DNA from: Parietichytrium sp. I65-24A
Lineage: Eukaryota; Sar; Bigyra; Thraustochytrida; Thraustochytriidae
Direction: 5' to 3'
Assembly: GCA_012862575.1 (NCBI GenBank)
Contig: BLSF01000035.1
Span: 400,965 to 464,964, forward strand
DNA length: 64,000 bases
Shown: positions 9,920 to 21,070 of the stretch, piece by piece
Numbering within the stretch: position 1 is the first letter of the stretch
Layout: each line of letters begins with the position of its first letter
The notes under the pieces: model-generated
The model's input: the letters and a program-made list of their open reading frames with translations, nothing else
What the model was told of the DNA's origin: nothing
Databases searched by the model: none
Translations under genes and position numbers: made by a program

Positions 9920-12025
9920 CTAAAAGCCGAAAGGCTCCTCTTCAAGAGTCATTGGAAGACCGGTACTCTTGCGTTGCTGGCCGCAAGCTTTGTAGCAGCT
10001 TTTGACCAACGCACTTGGCCCGCAAACGAGCAGCGCATGGGACTCTGCCCCCTGGGATCCCGTTCTTGAAACCCAGGCCTCAAGAAGCTCAGCAAGGTCT
10101 GGCCTTCCATCTTCGACCTTGAGGTCTGGGTGGCTGGACACTGAAGTTGGCATATCAACAGCAGTGTCAACCTTGTCGCCAGAGTAAGAGGTCAGCTGCG
10201 ATGCGACGACGGCGTCTGCCTTCGAATATCGTTTCACAATGAAGGAAATGCACGATGAAGTGAGAGCTGCAGCAAGAATGAATGCGAGAGACACCCCGAA
10301 AACAATGAGTTTTGGAACCAAGTTTGCCCACCCAAAGCTGAGCGAGCGGGTCTCAATTTGGTCCGAGGCGTAGTACCCTACAATCACTCCGCTCACTCCT
10401 GCAATTGTCATTGCAAAGTACGACAAATGGCTCGACAAGGTGGTGTGATTCCACTTTCTGGCACTGACACCAGGTGCTTGAGAGAAGGCAATGTCGCTTT
10501 CCCGCGTCTCCTTGTCCTTTTGGGACGCAGTGTAGTAAACCTGAACTTCGCACCCAGCATTTCGAAGGTTCTGTAAGCGGGGAAGCTGAGAATCGAGCAG
10601 GGCCTGAGACGGAGTTACCCACACAAGAATAGTTGGTTTTCCGGCTCTGACTGACTCCGCGGCGGGCAAAAGGTGGGCTGTGACTCCAATCCCGCCAGAG
10701 ACAAGTGCCACGGCGTCCTTGCCGGTAAAGTGACTGCTACCGCCAAACGGTCCATTAACTCGAATAGAAAGGCTGGAAAGCTCACCATCGTCCATCTCCC
10801 CGAGAACCTTGGCGAGTTTTGTGGACCAAGGACCTACCTGACGAATGTCCAAGGTAATTTGCAACTTGTCGGTGTCGAGAGCAGCAATGCTCATTGGATG
10901 CCATTGAATCGGGGACACTTTTGGAATGTTGATGAACACCCACTGTCCATAGCCTCGCAATGGTGTGGAGCCCTCCTTGAGTCCAATCACGAGACGAGTG
11001 AGATCGCCAATTTTTTCTGCGTGGATGAGTTGGCAGGATTTTGCTGCGCGACCTGAAGTGATGATCTTGTCCACACAGTAACTGACGAGTCCTGGAAGCG
11101 CCGCGAGAAAGACAGAACTATCGTGAATTGCCCCGAGCACAATGAACGGAAGCCAGAACCAGTGCGCCACGTAGAAGAGGCGGTACCACCAGCGCCGGAC
11201 TGGCTCGAACGCGGTGATCGCAATGACAAGCCCAGACGCCATGGACAGAGCCCCATAGATATTGAGGGAGATTGTCCTGTCGCGGCAGCCACGAGCACCT
11301 TCTGGTACTTCGGTCGTCAAGCCAATGCACTGCCAGAGTACACTGTCCTGTGCGTAGCTGAGCAAGCCGAATACAGTGTGCAGCGCAGCAAAAAGTAGCG
11401 TTAGCCAAGCAAGGACCCTGTGCCAAAAGACTGCTCGCTCAAAGCCAAGGTCAAAAAACTCGAGCCAAAATGAGTGCTTGGAGACCGGCAGCAGCGCAAA
11501 CATGAAATTAATTGCCATAGCAGCGCCAAACATACGACCAATGGAAAGGAATTGAGCTGAGGCGGTGAGCTCCCCGCCTCTCTCGGTGTAATGTTCCGTA
11601 AGCCTGTGGTACCACATGTACATTGGGATGGACTGGGCTGCGACGAAGTTCAGAAGCACGATGAACTCGCTGATCTTCATGTAGCCAACCAGTGGTACCC
11701 GAATTACATATTCCATCGCCTTTGCGTGCAAAGCAGACCGGCTCCACCGCCAGTGGTCCAAAGGATTGCGGGCAAAGTAGAGAGCAGCGAGGGCGAAAAA
11801 GGAACCAAAGCCAATGAGAACGATCAGAGTATTCCACACTGCGCCGAGTTCTCTCTTCAGGGGAAAGGCTTCACTGATGCCGCTCTCTTCTAGACCATCA
11901 GAGATGAGTGAGGAGAACCCATCTTCGTACTCCAGGGTAACGTAGACGATCGCCCATAGAAAGCATGCACAGGCCAGGATGTTGGCCACGTTTGCCACAA
12001 CCTTGCGCATATTGAGCTGAGTCAT
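9920..12025 (-). CDS. Ferric reductase / NADPH oxidase-like flavocytochrome
   Basis: A 701-residue membrane enzyme that should carry electrons from NADPH through FAD and two hemes across a membrane, to Fe(III) or to oxygen. The heme-ligand pairs are visible: His202 and His216 in one helix, His288 and His301 in another. An FAD-binding HPMS motif lies at 376-379 and an NADPH-binding GGIGVT loop at 444-449. A typical LLVCGPSALV strand is near the C-terminus. Two extra hydrophobic segments interrupt the NAD-binding domain between about residues 530 and 600, which is unusual. The first in-frame ATG is at 12025. The frame is open 71 codons further upstream without an ATG, so a 5' exon is possible. 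Iron-uptake reductase and NOX-type oxidase cannot be separated here. Confidence 0.92.
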   Translation of the reverse strand: MTQLNMRKVVANVANILACACFLWAIVYVTLEYEDGFSSLISDGLEESGISEAFPLKRELGAVWNTLIVLIGFGSFFALAALYFARNPLDHWRWSRSALHAKAMEYVIRVPLVGYMKISEFIVLLNFVAAQSIPMYMWYHRLTEHYTERGGELTASAQFLSIGRMFGAAMAINFMFALLPVSKHSFWLEFFDLGFERAVFWHRVLAWLTLLFAALHTVFGLLSYAQDSVLWQCIGLTTEVPEGARGCRDRTISLNIYGALSMASGLVIAITAFEPVRRWWYRLFYVAHWFWLPFIVLGAIHDSSVFLAALPGLVSYCVDKIITSGRAAKSCQLIHAEKIGDLTRLVIGLKEGSTPLRGYGQWVFINIPKVSPIQWHPMSIAALDTDKLQITLDIRQVGPWSTKLAKVLGEMDDGELSSLSIRVNGPFGGSSHFTGKDAVALVSGGIGVTAHLLPAAESVRAGKPTILVWVTPSQALLDSQLPRLQNLRNAGCEVQVYYTASQKDKETRESDIAFSQAPGVSARKWNHTTLSSHLSYFAMTIAGVSGVIVGYYASDQIETRSLSFGWANLVPKLIVFGVSLAFILAAALTSSCISFIVKRYSKADAVVASQLTSYSGDKVDTAVDMPTSVSSHPDLKVEDGRPDLAELLEAWVSRTGSQGAESHALLVCGPSALVKSCYKACGQQRKSTGLPMTLEEEPFGF

Positions 12026-15000
12026 CCCGCGAGCTCTTTGTGAACACGGAAAGGAAGTTCTGCTCGAGTGGACTGCTCGGCAGTTTGGGGTCTGATGCAA
12101 GGCCGAAGACTGCAAGATCGCTTGCAGCTGGTTGCATTCTTTTGTGCGATTGTAGAGTTTGGGGCCGATGTTGATTTCATTGCGAAGAAGTTGAGAGCAC
12201 CAGGAATAAACTCCCGAATGTTCTCGGCTCAGGCTCAAAAGACCTATTAATCAGGAAAAGACAAGTGGAATACCTCTCTTTGAGCACATTCCAATTTGCT
12301 CTACGGAAAAATTGCAATCGCTCGCAGATTTACACTGAGACACACTCAAAGCCTTCTAACATTGCCAGTAAAGAGCTCTTCATGCTCTCATTTCGTCGAG
12401 ATAGTTCCGGGTCGCTGAAATCCGATCCGCCAGGTCTTTTTGAGGATTTGTATCCCTTAGTGTTTTTAGGTTGCGACTGTAGATTCTTTTGAGCCAAGAT
12501 TGTTGAGGCCACCCAAGAATGTTGAGGCCACCGACAGCAAATTGCTGAGACTTTCCCGGTTCAAAGGATGACTCCAGTCGAACAAGACAAGTGCAGTTCT
12601 CCTTTTCTACGAACACGCTTCGATTTACTTGCGGGAAAAGGAATCGCTCAAGAAGGCTCGGAGATACCACCAAAGCCTCCGAACATTGCCAGTACGACCA
12701 AAACCACCTTTTGATGTACTCATTTCGTCCAAAAAGTCTGAAGCCTCCCCTGGCGTTGCGCTACTGACATTCCATTTGTCACTTTTCGCGATTTGTATCC
12801 TCGTGTATCGGTTGACCAGGATGAAATGCGCTCCAAATGTATGCAATGCGCGTCACGCCCGAATTAGGTGAAGGCCTACCGGAGATGGGCTAGCCTTCCG
12901 CTTGACAATTCAGGTTTGGAAGACATACTCACATCTCAAATGCAGTTTGGCAGTTTTCCTCACAAACCCAAGTACCAATTTGTAGATGCAACTGATCTCA
13001 CGATTTGGCACCAGTGGCGCCAGTCGCACCCGCCAAAAGAAAAAGATACGCCCGCCCGTGAAAACTTCGGGCAATAACTTAGCCGATAGAAAGAACGACT
13101 GCCAAAGTTCGGAGATACTGTCAGGATTTTTGTTGAGTCAAAAGTTGTCACATGTGTGAAAGAGCCCAGTGCGGCCGATGCGTTTTTCCCGAAGACAAGT
13201 TTGGGCGTTTCGTGCACACTGTTCCGATGCATCTGCTGGGTTAGAAAAGCGATTCGCTTTCGCCGCCGCAAGTCTCCAAAGCGCCCGTCCCATTGAAGAC
13301 ATCCATTCAGCAGTGCCAGTCTGCTCTTGGGAGCATTTCACGGCAGTGATCGAGAGGAGAAAATTCGAATGATGGAATTTGGATTGCACTGTCCCCGGCA
13401 TGCTCCCTAGAGATAGCTACCGCGATAGTTTAGTGTCGAATCACTGCAAGGTGCACACCACCCGCTACCATTGCCGTAGCAGGGGTTACCGCTGTGCACT
13501 ATCGCTCGCTACGGCTGGGTGACTCTGATTGGAGCTTTGATTTAAGTCTTCACCGAGGTCATTCGCGATCAGGTTGCAGGAGAAATAGGCTCTTTCATTT
13601 GACTGTAAAAATGCAAAGAAACCAATCGGCACTCGCGGTGTTCAAAGTTAAGTGGAGCCACGAGGTCTCGAGTGTGGCGTGATCAAACCCTATTGGAAGG
13701 TGGGCGCGCTATGTTGAGCGAGCTCTTCGAAGTCAAAGTTCCCGCCGTCCAAAATGATCAAAGATATGGCTCGCCATGGCGACTCGCCACCTTGATGTAC
13801 CATGTCAGCTCGGACTGTTGTCCGCTGGTATTCGGTGCCTTAGTCCTTCCTCCCAAACTCCCGGGTCAGAGCAAGTATTTACCCCCCGGGTTCAATCTCC
13901 CACCTGCCTGTTCCAGCGGAGCGAACGAAAGTAAGCAACAGTAACCCCCCCCCATAGCGGGGTCACCGTCTGCCAGCGAGCAGCGCTGAGAAAAATTGCT
14001 CAGCAGGAACTTCGGAAATGGGCAAGAATGGCGTAAGATTTGTGAGCTGTGCACGCACTAATAGATAGGTCGGAAAGGCGCTGTCAAACTGAAGACTGCG
14101 GTGACCTTGAGGTGTGCATGTGACTTTTGCCACATGCGACTAAGGAACATGTAAGTTCCGCTCGCGGAGTTCGCGGAGTATTGTTTAGAACAGTACTAAA
14201 TGTAGCTGCTGGCGCCATTCTCGAAACGACAAAAACTAACGAAAGGAAGCGAACGATAGTGAGCAGTGGTGCTGACAGTGTATACCCTGCCATCGTGGCG
14301 TGACGTGCCGAAAGGGTGTTGCTGTGGATATGGAGCTGCTGCACGTATGACTTTTAACTACTTTTGCTTTTAAACTTCGCAGAGCTTGTTGGGTCAGGCA
14401 GACAGATGGTCCGACTCTGAATGACTTGAGGTGCCAACCGATACTGTCAGTTGAGAAAGACTCACAATTCGGATTTCAGCTTCACAGCTTGTACTGCGCG
14501 TCATTACCAAACACTTCCTTACGTTTCCAAGACCCTCGGCGGACGGGATCTTTTTCTTGGCATCGGTCGTGAAGACGAAGCCATGGAGTTTGTTGATGGC
14601 CGACTTTTCGTTCTTCGACAACAAGCGGAGATGCTAGATCAGATTTACCTCGCAAGGCCCCTTTAACCACGCCTCAAGAGCGAGCAATATTTACTCCAAA
14701 AAGAAGCAAAGGCTGCTCTTCCAGATGCCTCACAAAATGAACTCGCTTGGATGCAAAGACGCAGTCAGGAGTTCAAACAAAAGTCCGCCTGGGCGGTCGA
14801 CAGAGCAGCATGCCTTCCAGACTTTAGAACCGACACCATAGCAGCCCCTCTGACGCAATTTTCGTTCGTATCTCAAGAACCACACAAACGCAAAGCGCCC
14901 AAGAAAAGCAAGGTCTCCATCAGAACCAAGAGAGCAGCTAGTACCTAGCCTAGCTAGAGTAACGACAACACAAAGAAAAGAACACACTGATTGATTTGGG

Positions 15001-15297
15001 GGACTAATTCCTTGTTCACAGAGATTCCTTGTTCTCTTCAGTTCTTTGTTCTCTAAAATTCCTTGTTCATTAGAGTCTGGCATTACATGGTCAGCTAACC
15101 CAATCTCTAACCCTTCTCGCCTAGTTGCTGAAAAGACATACCAAACTATCAGATTGACATAGACTGACTAAATTTCTATGATTTGAATAAGACGGCACAC
15201 GCACACCGAAAAGAAAGCACTGACACACACAGAGCAGTTCGCACAGTGGAGGTCATAGGTGTCGTTGTTTGTCTGGAGGCTGATACAACGGAGAAAG
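12026..15297. other. Intergenic region with weakly repeated sequence
   Basis: No convincing gene. Two segments about 315 bases apart (about 12345-12480 and 12660-12800) share several short blocks and look like a diverged duplication. Between 13.4 and 15.3 kb the open frames are short and random-looking. Upstream exons or the promoter of the leucine-rich-repeat gene may lie at the right edge. Confidence 0.5.
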
Positions 15298-17652
15298 ATG
15301 GGAAGGTACGACGACCGGGCATTTTGTGGCTTCAGGTCGAGGTTCTGGTGTGTGGCCTCGTTGGACGAAGGACTAGACGCTCTCGACCGAGAGGTGGCCG
15401 TGTGGTAAGTGAGGTGACGTCGCTGAGTGAAAGAGCTGCCCGAGTTGATTATCTGACGGTGAATTTGTTTTCACGCACAGGTTTGATGGTCGCGTGAGGC
15501 AAGATGGAGCGATCAAGGTGGCCATGGCGCTCAATGGAAACAAAACGCTTCAACAGTTAGGGTAAGTCGTGCATGGGGCGAGTGTTGCTGGGGCAACTGA
15601 GCTAGTACGCTTGACTTTGACACCGGTTTGGTTTCGTACCTTACTAAACTTTTTCGGACTTGGTGGCTGACGATTTCATGCCTTTTTGCAACGAAATAGT
15701 CTTTATAAAAGCGAGATTGGCGCTGAAGGAGCATCAGCGATCGGTCGCACATTGGAGAAGAACACTTCGCTGACTACATTGATGTACGTGTGGCTTTGGC
15801 ACCGGTTTGATTTCGTACCTTGCTGAACTTTCTTGGACTTGATGGCTGACGACTTGATGCCTTTTTGCAACGTAATAGTCTTCATGATAGCGAGATTGGC
15901 GCTGAAGGAGCATCAGCGATCGGTCGCACATTGGAGAAGAACATTGCGCTGACTACATTGATGTACGTGTGACTTTGACACCGGTTTGGTTTCGTCTCTT
16001 GCTGAACTTCTTGGACTTGACGGCTGACGACTTCATGTCTTTTTGCAATGAAATAGTCTTTATTTTATCGAGATTGGCGATGAAGGAGCATCAGCGATCG
16101 GTCGCGCGTTGGAGAAGAACACTGCGCTGACTACATTTATGTACGTGTGACTTTGACACCGGTTTGGTTTCGCACCTTGCTGAACTTTCTTGGACTTGAT
16201 GGCTGACGACTCCATGTCTTTTTGTAATGAAATAGTATTCATTACAACGAGATTGGCGATGAAGGGGCATCAGCGATCGGCCGCGCATTGGAGAAGAACA
16301 CTGCGCTGACTGCGTTGTAGTACGTGCTACTTTGACACCAGTGAACTTTCTCGGACTTGGTGGCTGACGACTTGATGTCTTTTTACAATGAAATAGTCTT
16401 CTAATGAATAACATTAGCGATGAAGGAGCATCAGCGATCGGTCGCGCGTTGGAGAAGAACACTGCGCTGACTTCGTTGGGGTGCGTGTGACTTTGACACC
16501 GGTTTGGTGATAAAGGTTTGTCTCTTGCTGAACTTTCTCGGACTTGGTGGCTGACGACTTCATGTCTTTTTGTAATGAAACAGTCTTTATAATAACGAGA
16601 TTGGTGATGAAGGAGCATCAGCGATTGGTCGCGCGTTGGAGGAGAACACCGCGCTGACTTCGTTGAAGTACGTGTGACTTTGACACCGGTTTTGTGAGAG
16701 CTAAGTTTTCTCGAAGTTGATGGCTGACGACTTCATGTCTTTTTGTAATGAAACAGTCTTTTTTATAACAAGATTGGCGATGAAGGAGCATCAGCGATCG
16801 GTCGGGCGTTGGAGAAGAACACTGCGCTGACTACGTTGTAGTACGCGCTACTTTGACTCCAGTGAACTTTCTCGGACTTGGTGGCTGACGACTTCGTATT
16901 CTTTTGCAATGAAATAGTCTTCATAATAACGAGATTGGCGCTGAAGGAGCATCAGCAATTGGTCGCGCGTTGGAGAAGAACACTGCGCTGACTTGGTTGG
17001 GGTACGTGTGACTTTGTGACCGGTTTGGCGGAAAGGTATAGTGCCGTGTTAATTTTCCTCGGACTTGGTGGCTGACGACTTCATGTCTTTTTACAATGAA
17101 TAGTCTTGACCACAATGGCATTGGCGACGAAGGAGCATCAGCAATCGGTTGCGCGTTGGAGAAAAACACTGCGCTGACTAAATTGGAGTAAGTGTGACTT
17201 TGTCACCGGTTTGGTGAAAGAGATTTGTCTCTTGTTGAACTTCCTCGAACTCTGTGGCTAACGATTTCTTTTCTTTTTTGTAATGAAATAGTCTGACGGA
17301 CAATGGCATTGGCGATGAAGGAGCATCAGCGATCGGTCGCGCGTTGGAGAAGAACACTGCGCTGACTACATTGATGTACGTGTGACTTTGACACCGGTTT
17401 GGCGACAATGTTTACCACCCTACTAAACTTTCTCGGACCTGGTGGCTGACGATTCATGTCTTTTTGTAATGAAATAGTCTTCAAAATAACGAGATTGGCA
17501 CTGAAGGAGCATCAGCGATCGGTCGCGCGTTGGAGAAGAACACTGCGTTGATTAGATTGGAGTATGTGTGAGTTTCATACCTGTTTGGTGAAAAGTTTAA
17601 CACCTTGGTGCCTGGCACCAGCACAGGTCATGCCGTGAACTATTTCAGCTAG
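15298..17652 (+). CDS. Multi-exon leucine-rich-repeat protein, one repeat per exon
   Basis: Spliced gene model read directly from GT..AG borders. Exons: 15298-15404, 15481-15561, 15700-15783, 15879-15962, 16057-16140, 16236-16319, 16397-16480, 16584-16667, 16757-16840, 16918-17001, 17104-17187, 17292-17375, 17478-17561, then a stop reached in a last exon from 17649. All introns are phase 2. Eleven exons are exactly 84 nt, and each encodes a 28-residue repeat of the ribonuclease-inhibitor/NLRC3 type with core IGDEGASAIGRALEKNTALT. The product is about 371 residues, or about 399 if the last acceptor is at 17652 and the stop at 17740. It has no signal peptide, so it is probably a cytosolic protein-binding scaffold. 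The ATG at 15298 keeps frame through the first junction; further 5' exons are possible. Binding partner unknown. Confidence 0.85.
15700..17561 (+). repeat. Tandem exon-plus-intron duplication array (eleven units)
   Basis: Units start at 15700, 15879, 16057, 16236, 16397, 16584, 16757, 16918, 17104, 17292 and 17478, so spacing is 161-188 bases. Introns are conserved like the exons: a GTACGTGTGACTTTGACACC donor side, a shared GGCTGACGAC block (likely branch point) about 30 bases before the acceptor, and ATGAAATAG or a close variant at the end. Introns 4 and 7 are both 77 nt and share the same shortened start. Confidence 0.93.
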
Positions 17653-17740
17653 CAGCAGATGCGTTACGAGCAGGAGATCAAAGCAGCAAGTCCAGTGTGC
17701 TCGGGTCAGTTACAGAAAAAGCCTGATCCGAAGCAACTGA

Positions 17741-18277
17741 ACTCGCTGAATGCCGGAAAGTGATTACGTCCTCGAACCGGAGCAGATGATAAACACATCA
17801 AGAGCCTTGCGCAGCCATCGATTACCGGGACAACTTGAAAGGTGGTAACGGACACGATAAGTGAATGGGGGGAGACACGTTTGCAGGCGAGGCGAGTGTA
17901 TATGAGCAAGTGGTACTTCTCTTGTGCCTTCGTCAGGCTATGGAAGACGGCGCTCACGACTGCAAGTGTATTGGGGTGAAGGGTGGAGCTTGGCATATTG
18001 GAGCACATGGGAAAGGAGAAAACTCAGTTGTCACAAGGAGCAAATTGCAATCCTGCGTGCACAGAGAATTCGCTCTTCAACACAGCATTTTTCTTGAGAA
18101 TTTGATCGCAGTCCTTGCGTTGGTCCCATGTGCATTGGCTCCAGCTATTAAGTCAAGTTGAGATATTCACGGGGTAAGCGCTTAGTCCCCGTTTGACCAA
18201 GTTTACATCTCTCAATTTGCAAACAAACAAAAAAATCGCTCTAAACAGCTTTTTTAAAAGATGTTGTCGAAAGGAAT
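17741..18277. other. Intergenic region
   Basis: No gene supported. Short open frames exist on both strands without any recognisable feature. Confidence 0.5.
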
Positions 18278-19246
18278 TCACGGACTACACATGTAAGAAA
18301 TAATATTTTCCGCAATGGTGTCGTCGGTGTCACCATTCATACCGGGGTAAAAAGTTTCATCGCAGATTGCGTCGAAGAAGCTCGTGTCGTGCTCTATGCG
18401 CGTGCGAAAGCAAATGACGGTGGGCATCTCTGACCCTAGCCTCGTAGCCATCTCATTCTTTTTTGCGAGCTGGTCGTCCCAATTATCCTTTTCAAGAAGG
18501 CGTCCATCAGAAAAGAGGATTATGTAGCTGCTCACACTGGGATCTGACACAATGTCTCCGGTTCCGGTGAAGAGTTTCCAAAAGTTAGTTGCACGGTGTC
18601 GCCATGATCCGTACATTCCGGCCACTTTGGCTTGAAGCAAGGACTTGTCCGTGGATGCGGGGCTGCCGAAAGCAACTTTCCAGCTGACCGTGTGATGAAG
18701 AAGGTTGAGGATGCCGAACGCGGCGTTGGTCCCGAACTCGAACTTGTCCACGACCAACGTAAGCATATTCAGTGCAGTTTCCATGCTATCTTTGGTGTCA
18801 TCGGTGTACGTGCGGTCCATTGCTGCCAAGATGCGCACGTCACAGCCAACTGGGCTGAAGGTGTAGCAAAAGTAGGATCCAGCCTTGAGTGTCGATATTG
18901 CGCCGGTCCCGCTCTGGCCAATGTTTCTGAAACTGGCTGTTGGAGTGAAATCCGTAGTCTGGACACTGTCAATATCTCCATCATCAAAGAGGCAGATGCA
19001 CCAGTTGCTCGACGGGTTGGTAGAATCAAAAATATTGAAGCCAAGACAGCCTGTTATGGAGCTGCACTGTGTTTCGCAGTCTTGTACCGTATTAATGTCT
19101 GAATACTGCCATGCAATACGGTCATACTCATTGTTGGACGAGTCAACGCAGACCCCGTTCCCAAGGAGACTGGCTGCTTCAGAAATATCGAACCACGCCA
19201 CGCCGGCCGCCGCTGACAACGCCAGCGAAATTTGCCTGCTCCGCAT
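18278..19246 (-). CDS. Secreted protein with apple-like and VWA-like domains
   Basis: A 322-residue protein. An N-terminal signal peptide (about residues 1-24, cleavage near SEA) is followed by a cysteine-rich PAN/apple-like module (GNGVCVDSSNNEYDRIAW through CLGFNIFDSTN, about 30-95). Next comes a von Willebrand factor A-like fold (CDVRILAAMDRTYTDDTKDS to the end), with the expected strands VAFGSPA, YIILFSDGRLL and VICFRTR. The metal-binding DxSxS motif appears as DRTYT, so threonines replace the serines. Probable role: cell-surface or wall-associated adhesion. The first ATG of the longer open frame lacks a signal peptide, so the ATG at 19246 was chosen. A related VWA gene lies at 59.4-61.7 kb. 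Confidence 0.75.
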   Translation of the reverse strand: MRSRQISLALSAAAGVAWFDISEAASLLGNGVCVDSSNNEYDRIAWQYSDINTVQDCETQCSSITGCLGFNIFDSTNPSSNWCICLFDDGDIDSVQTTDFTPTASFRNIGQSGTGAISTLKAGSYFCYTFSPVGCDVRILAAMDRTYTDDTKDSMETALNMLTLVVDKFEFGTNAAFGILNLLHHTVSWKVAFGSPASTDKSLLQAKVAGMYGSWRHRATNFWKLFTGTGDIVSDPSVSSYIILFSDGRLLEKDNWDDQLAKKNEMATRLGSEMPTVICFRTRIEHDTSFFDAICDETFYPGMNGDTDDTIAENIISYMCSP

Positions 19247-20252
19247 CTTCGAGATCCTTTGACCCTCTGCCCGACTCCTCTTTGCTTTCAGATGACCGGG
19301 ATGTGTCGCTCTTCGTTTTGGGTCTGTACTGGTTGGTGTTCCTGCCTTGTTCAAATGGAAGAAGCATTTGGAATCTCCATCTACGCAGAAATCTAGCTTA
19401 ATTGGCCCCTAGAAATCCCTGGAACAGCAGCATTTGTTTTCAGCTGTATCTGAGGCGAATTCGGATGTGGAGGTCTGGCCAAAGGTACTGCGATGTTCTC
19501 CAATGTACTGCGAACACTTATCATCCATCACCTATTGGCGCGCAAGACCTTGCTTGAACAGATCTGCAGTGGTGATCAGGCGAAATTTTAGAATTTAGAA
19601 CTCCTCCTCTTATCATCGCTATTTATATATCCGATTGTGGCACTTTCTTTTCTGAGTTGAGTTTACAGTCAGTCTAGTATCAAAGTCAAACCTTTACTAT
19701 TCAATTTCAAAAGCGTGCGGGAATTTACTACCTCTACACAGTTTTACACCACGTGCTCACTGCCAAACTTGTGCTAGTCCATTCATCATTGCGAAGGCGA
19801 TACGGAAATACGGTGTTCAATTTTCTCGACGATTTTAGAGAGACATTGATTGATTGGTTGATTGATTGACCCGATCTTAGGTTAGGAAACAAAATCCGAT
19901 GCAGTACATTTGATTTGTAAAAGAGAGGGATCGCATACACGTGCGTCATTCCCGGTAGTCTTCGCCAATCTGACAGACTACAATGCTTCGCATCCTTGAC
20001 GTTGAAGTCTTGATCCAGTGGAATTGGCAAGAGTACCTGTAGCTAGAGCATGCTAAAGCTTCCCCTATCTATGGTATCTCAAGACCCTGAAATTTCTCGT
20101 GGTGGACCACTTTGGTCCCAATAAAAAGGAGGAAAACAAGAAAAGTAAAAAGGAAAGGGGGAGGTTAGAGTCACTTTCAACACTGTTCATGAATACTGCC
20201 TGGGGATAGGTTTTTCCCCAGACGGCTGGTCGTCTAAAAAAAAAATAAGTCG
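19247..20252. other. Intergenic region up to the assembly gap
   Basis: No gene supported. A short (GATT)n-like run lies at about 19848-19868. The frame that runs into the gap on the minus strand is not protein-like on this side. Confidence 0.5.
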
Positions 20253-21070
20253 NNNNNNNNNNNNNNNNNNNNNNNNNNNNNNNNNNNNNNNNNNNNNNNN
20301 NNNNNNNNNNNNNNNNNNNNNNNNNNNNNNNNNNNNNNNNNNNNNNNNNNNNNNNNNNNNNNNNNNNNNNNNNNNNNNNNNNNNNNNNNNNNNNNNNNNN
20401 NNNNNNNNNNNNNNNNNNNNNNNNNNNNNNNNNNNNNNNNNNNNNNNNNNNNNNNNNNNNNNNNNNNNNNNNNNNNNNNNNNNNNNNNNNNNNNNNNNNN
20501 NNNNNNNNNNNNNNNNNNNNNNNNNNNNNNNNNNNNNNNNNNNNNNNNNNNNNNNNNNNNNNNNNNNNNNNNNNNNNNNNNNNNNNNNNNNNNNNNNNNN
20601 NNNNNNNNNNNNNNNNNNNNNNNNNNNNNNNNNNNNNNNNNNNNNNNNNNNNNNNNNNNNNNNNNNNNNNNNNNNNNNNNNNNNNNNNNNNNNNNNNNNN
20701 NNNNNNNNNNNNNNNNNNNNNNNNNNNNNNNNNNNNNNNNNNNNNNNNNNNNNNNNNNNNNNNNNNNNNNNNNNNNNNNNNNNNNNNNNNNNNNNNNNNN
20801 NNNNNNNNNNNNNNNNNNNNNNNNNNNNNNNNNNNNNNNNNNNNNNNNNNNNNNNNNNNNNNNNNNNNNNNNNNNNNNNNNNNNNNNNNNNNNNNNNNNN
20901 NNNNNNNNNNNNNNNNNNNNNNNNNNNNNNNNNNNNNNNNNNNNNNNNNNNNNNNNNNNNNNNNNNNNNNNNNNNNNNNNNNNNNNNNNNNNNNNNNNNN
21001 NNNNNNNNNNNNNNNNNNNNNNNNNNNNNNNNNNNNNNNNNNNNNNNNNNNNNNNNNNNNNNNNNNNNNN
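20253..21070. other. Assembly gap (818 unknown bases)
   Basis: Run of N. It interrupts a minus-strand gene whose N-terminal part lies at 21071-21762. Confidence 1.

Noticed and set aside
13880-13905. T-arm-like sequence GGGTTCAATCTCCC suggesting a tRNA
   Set aside because: No matching acceptor, D-arm or anticodon stem could be placed around it.
16091-17408. Minus-strand frames of 76-175 codons with repeated FFSNARPIADAPSSP
   Set aside because: They are the antisense of the LRR exons and introns; repetition comes from the exon array.
15700-17561. Possible CRISPR-like or satellite array
   Set aside because: The spacing is regular, but the 'repeats' are coding exons joined by GT..AG introns in constant phase.
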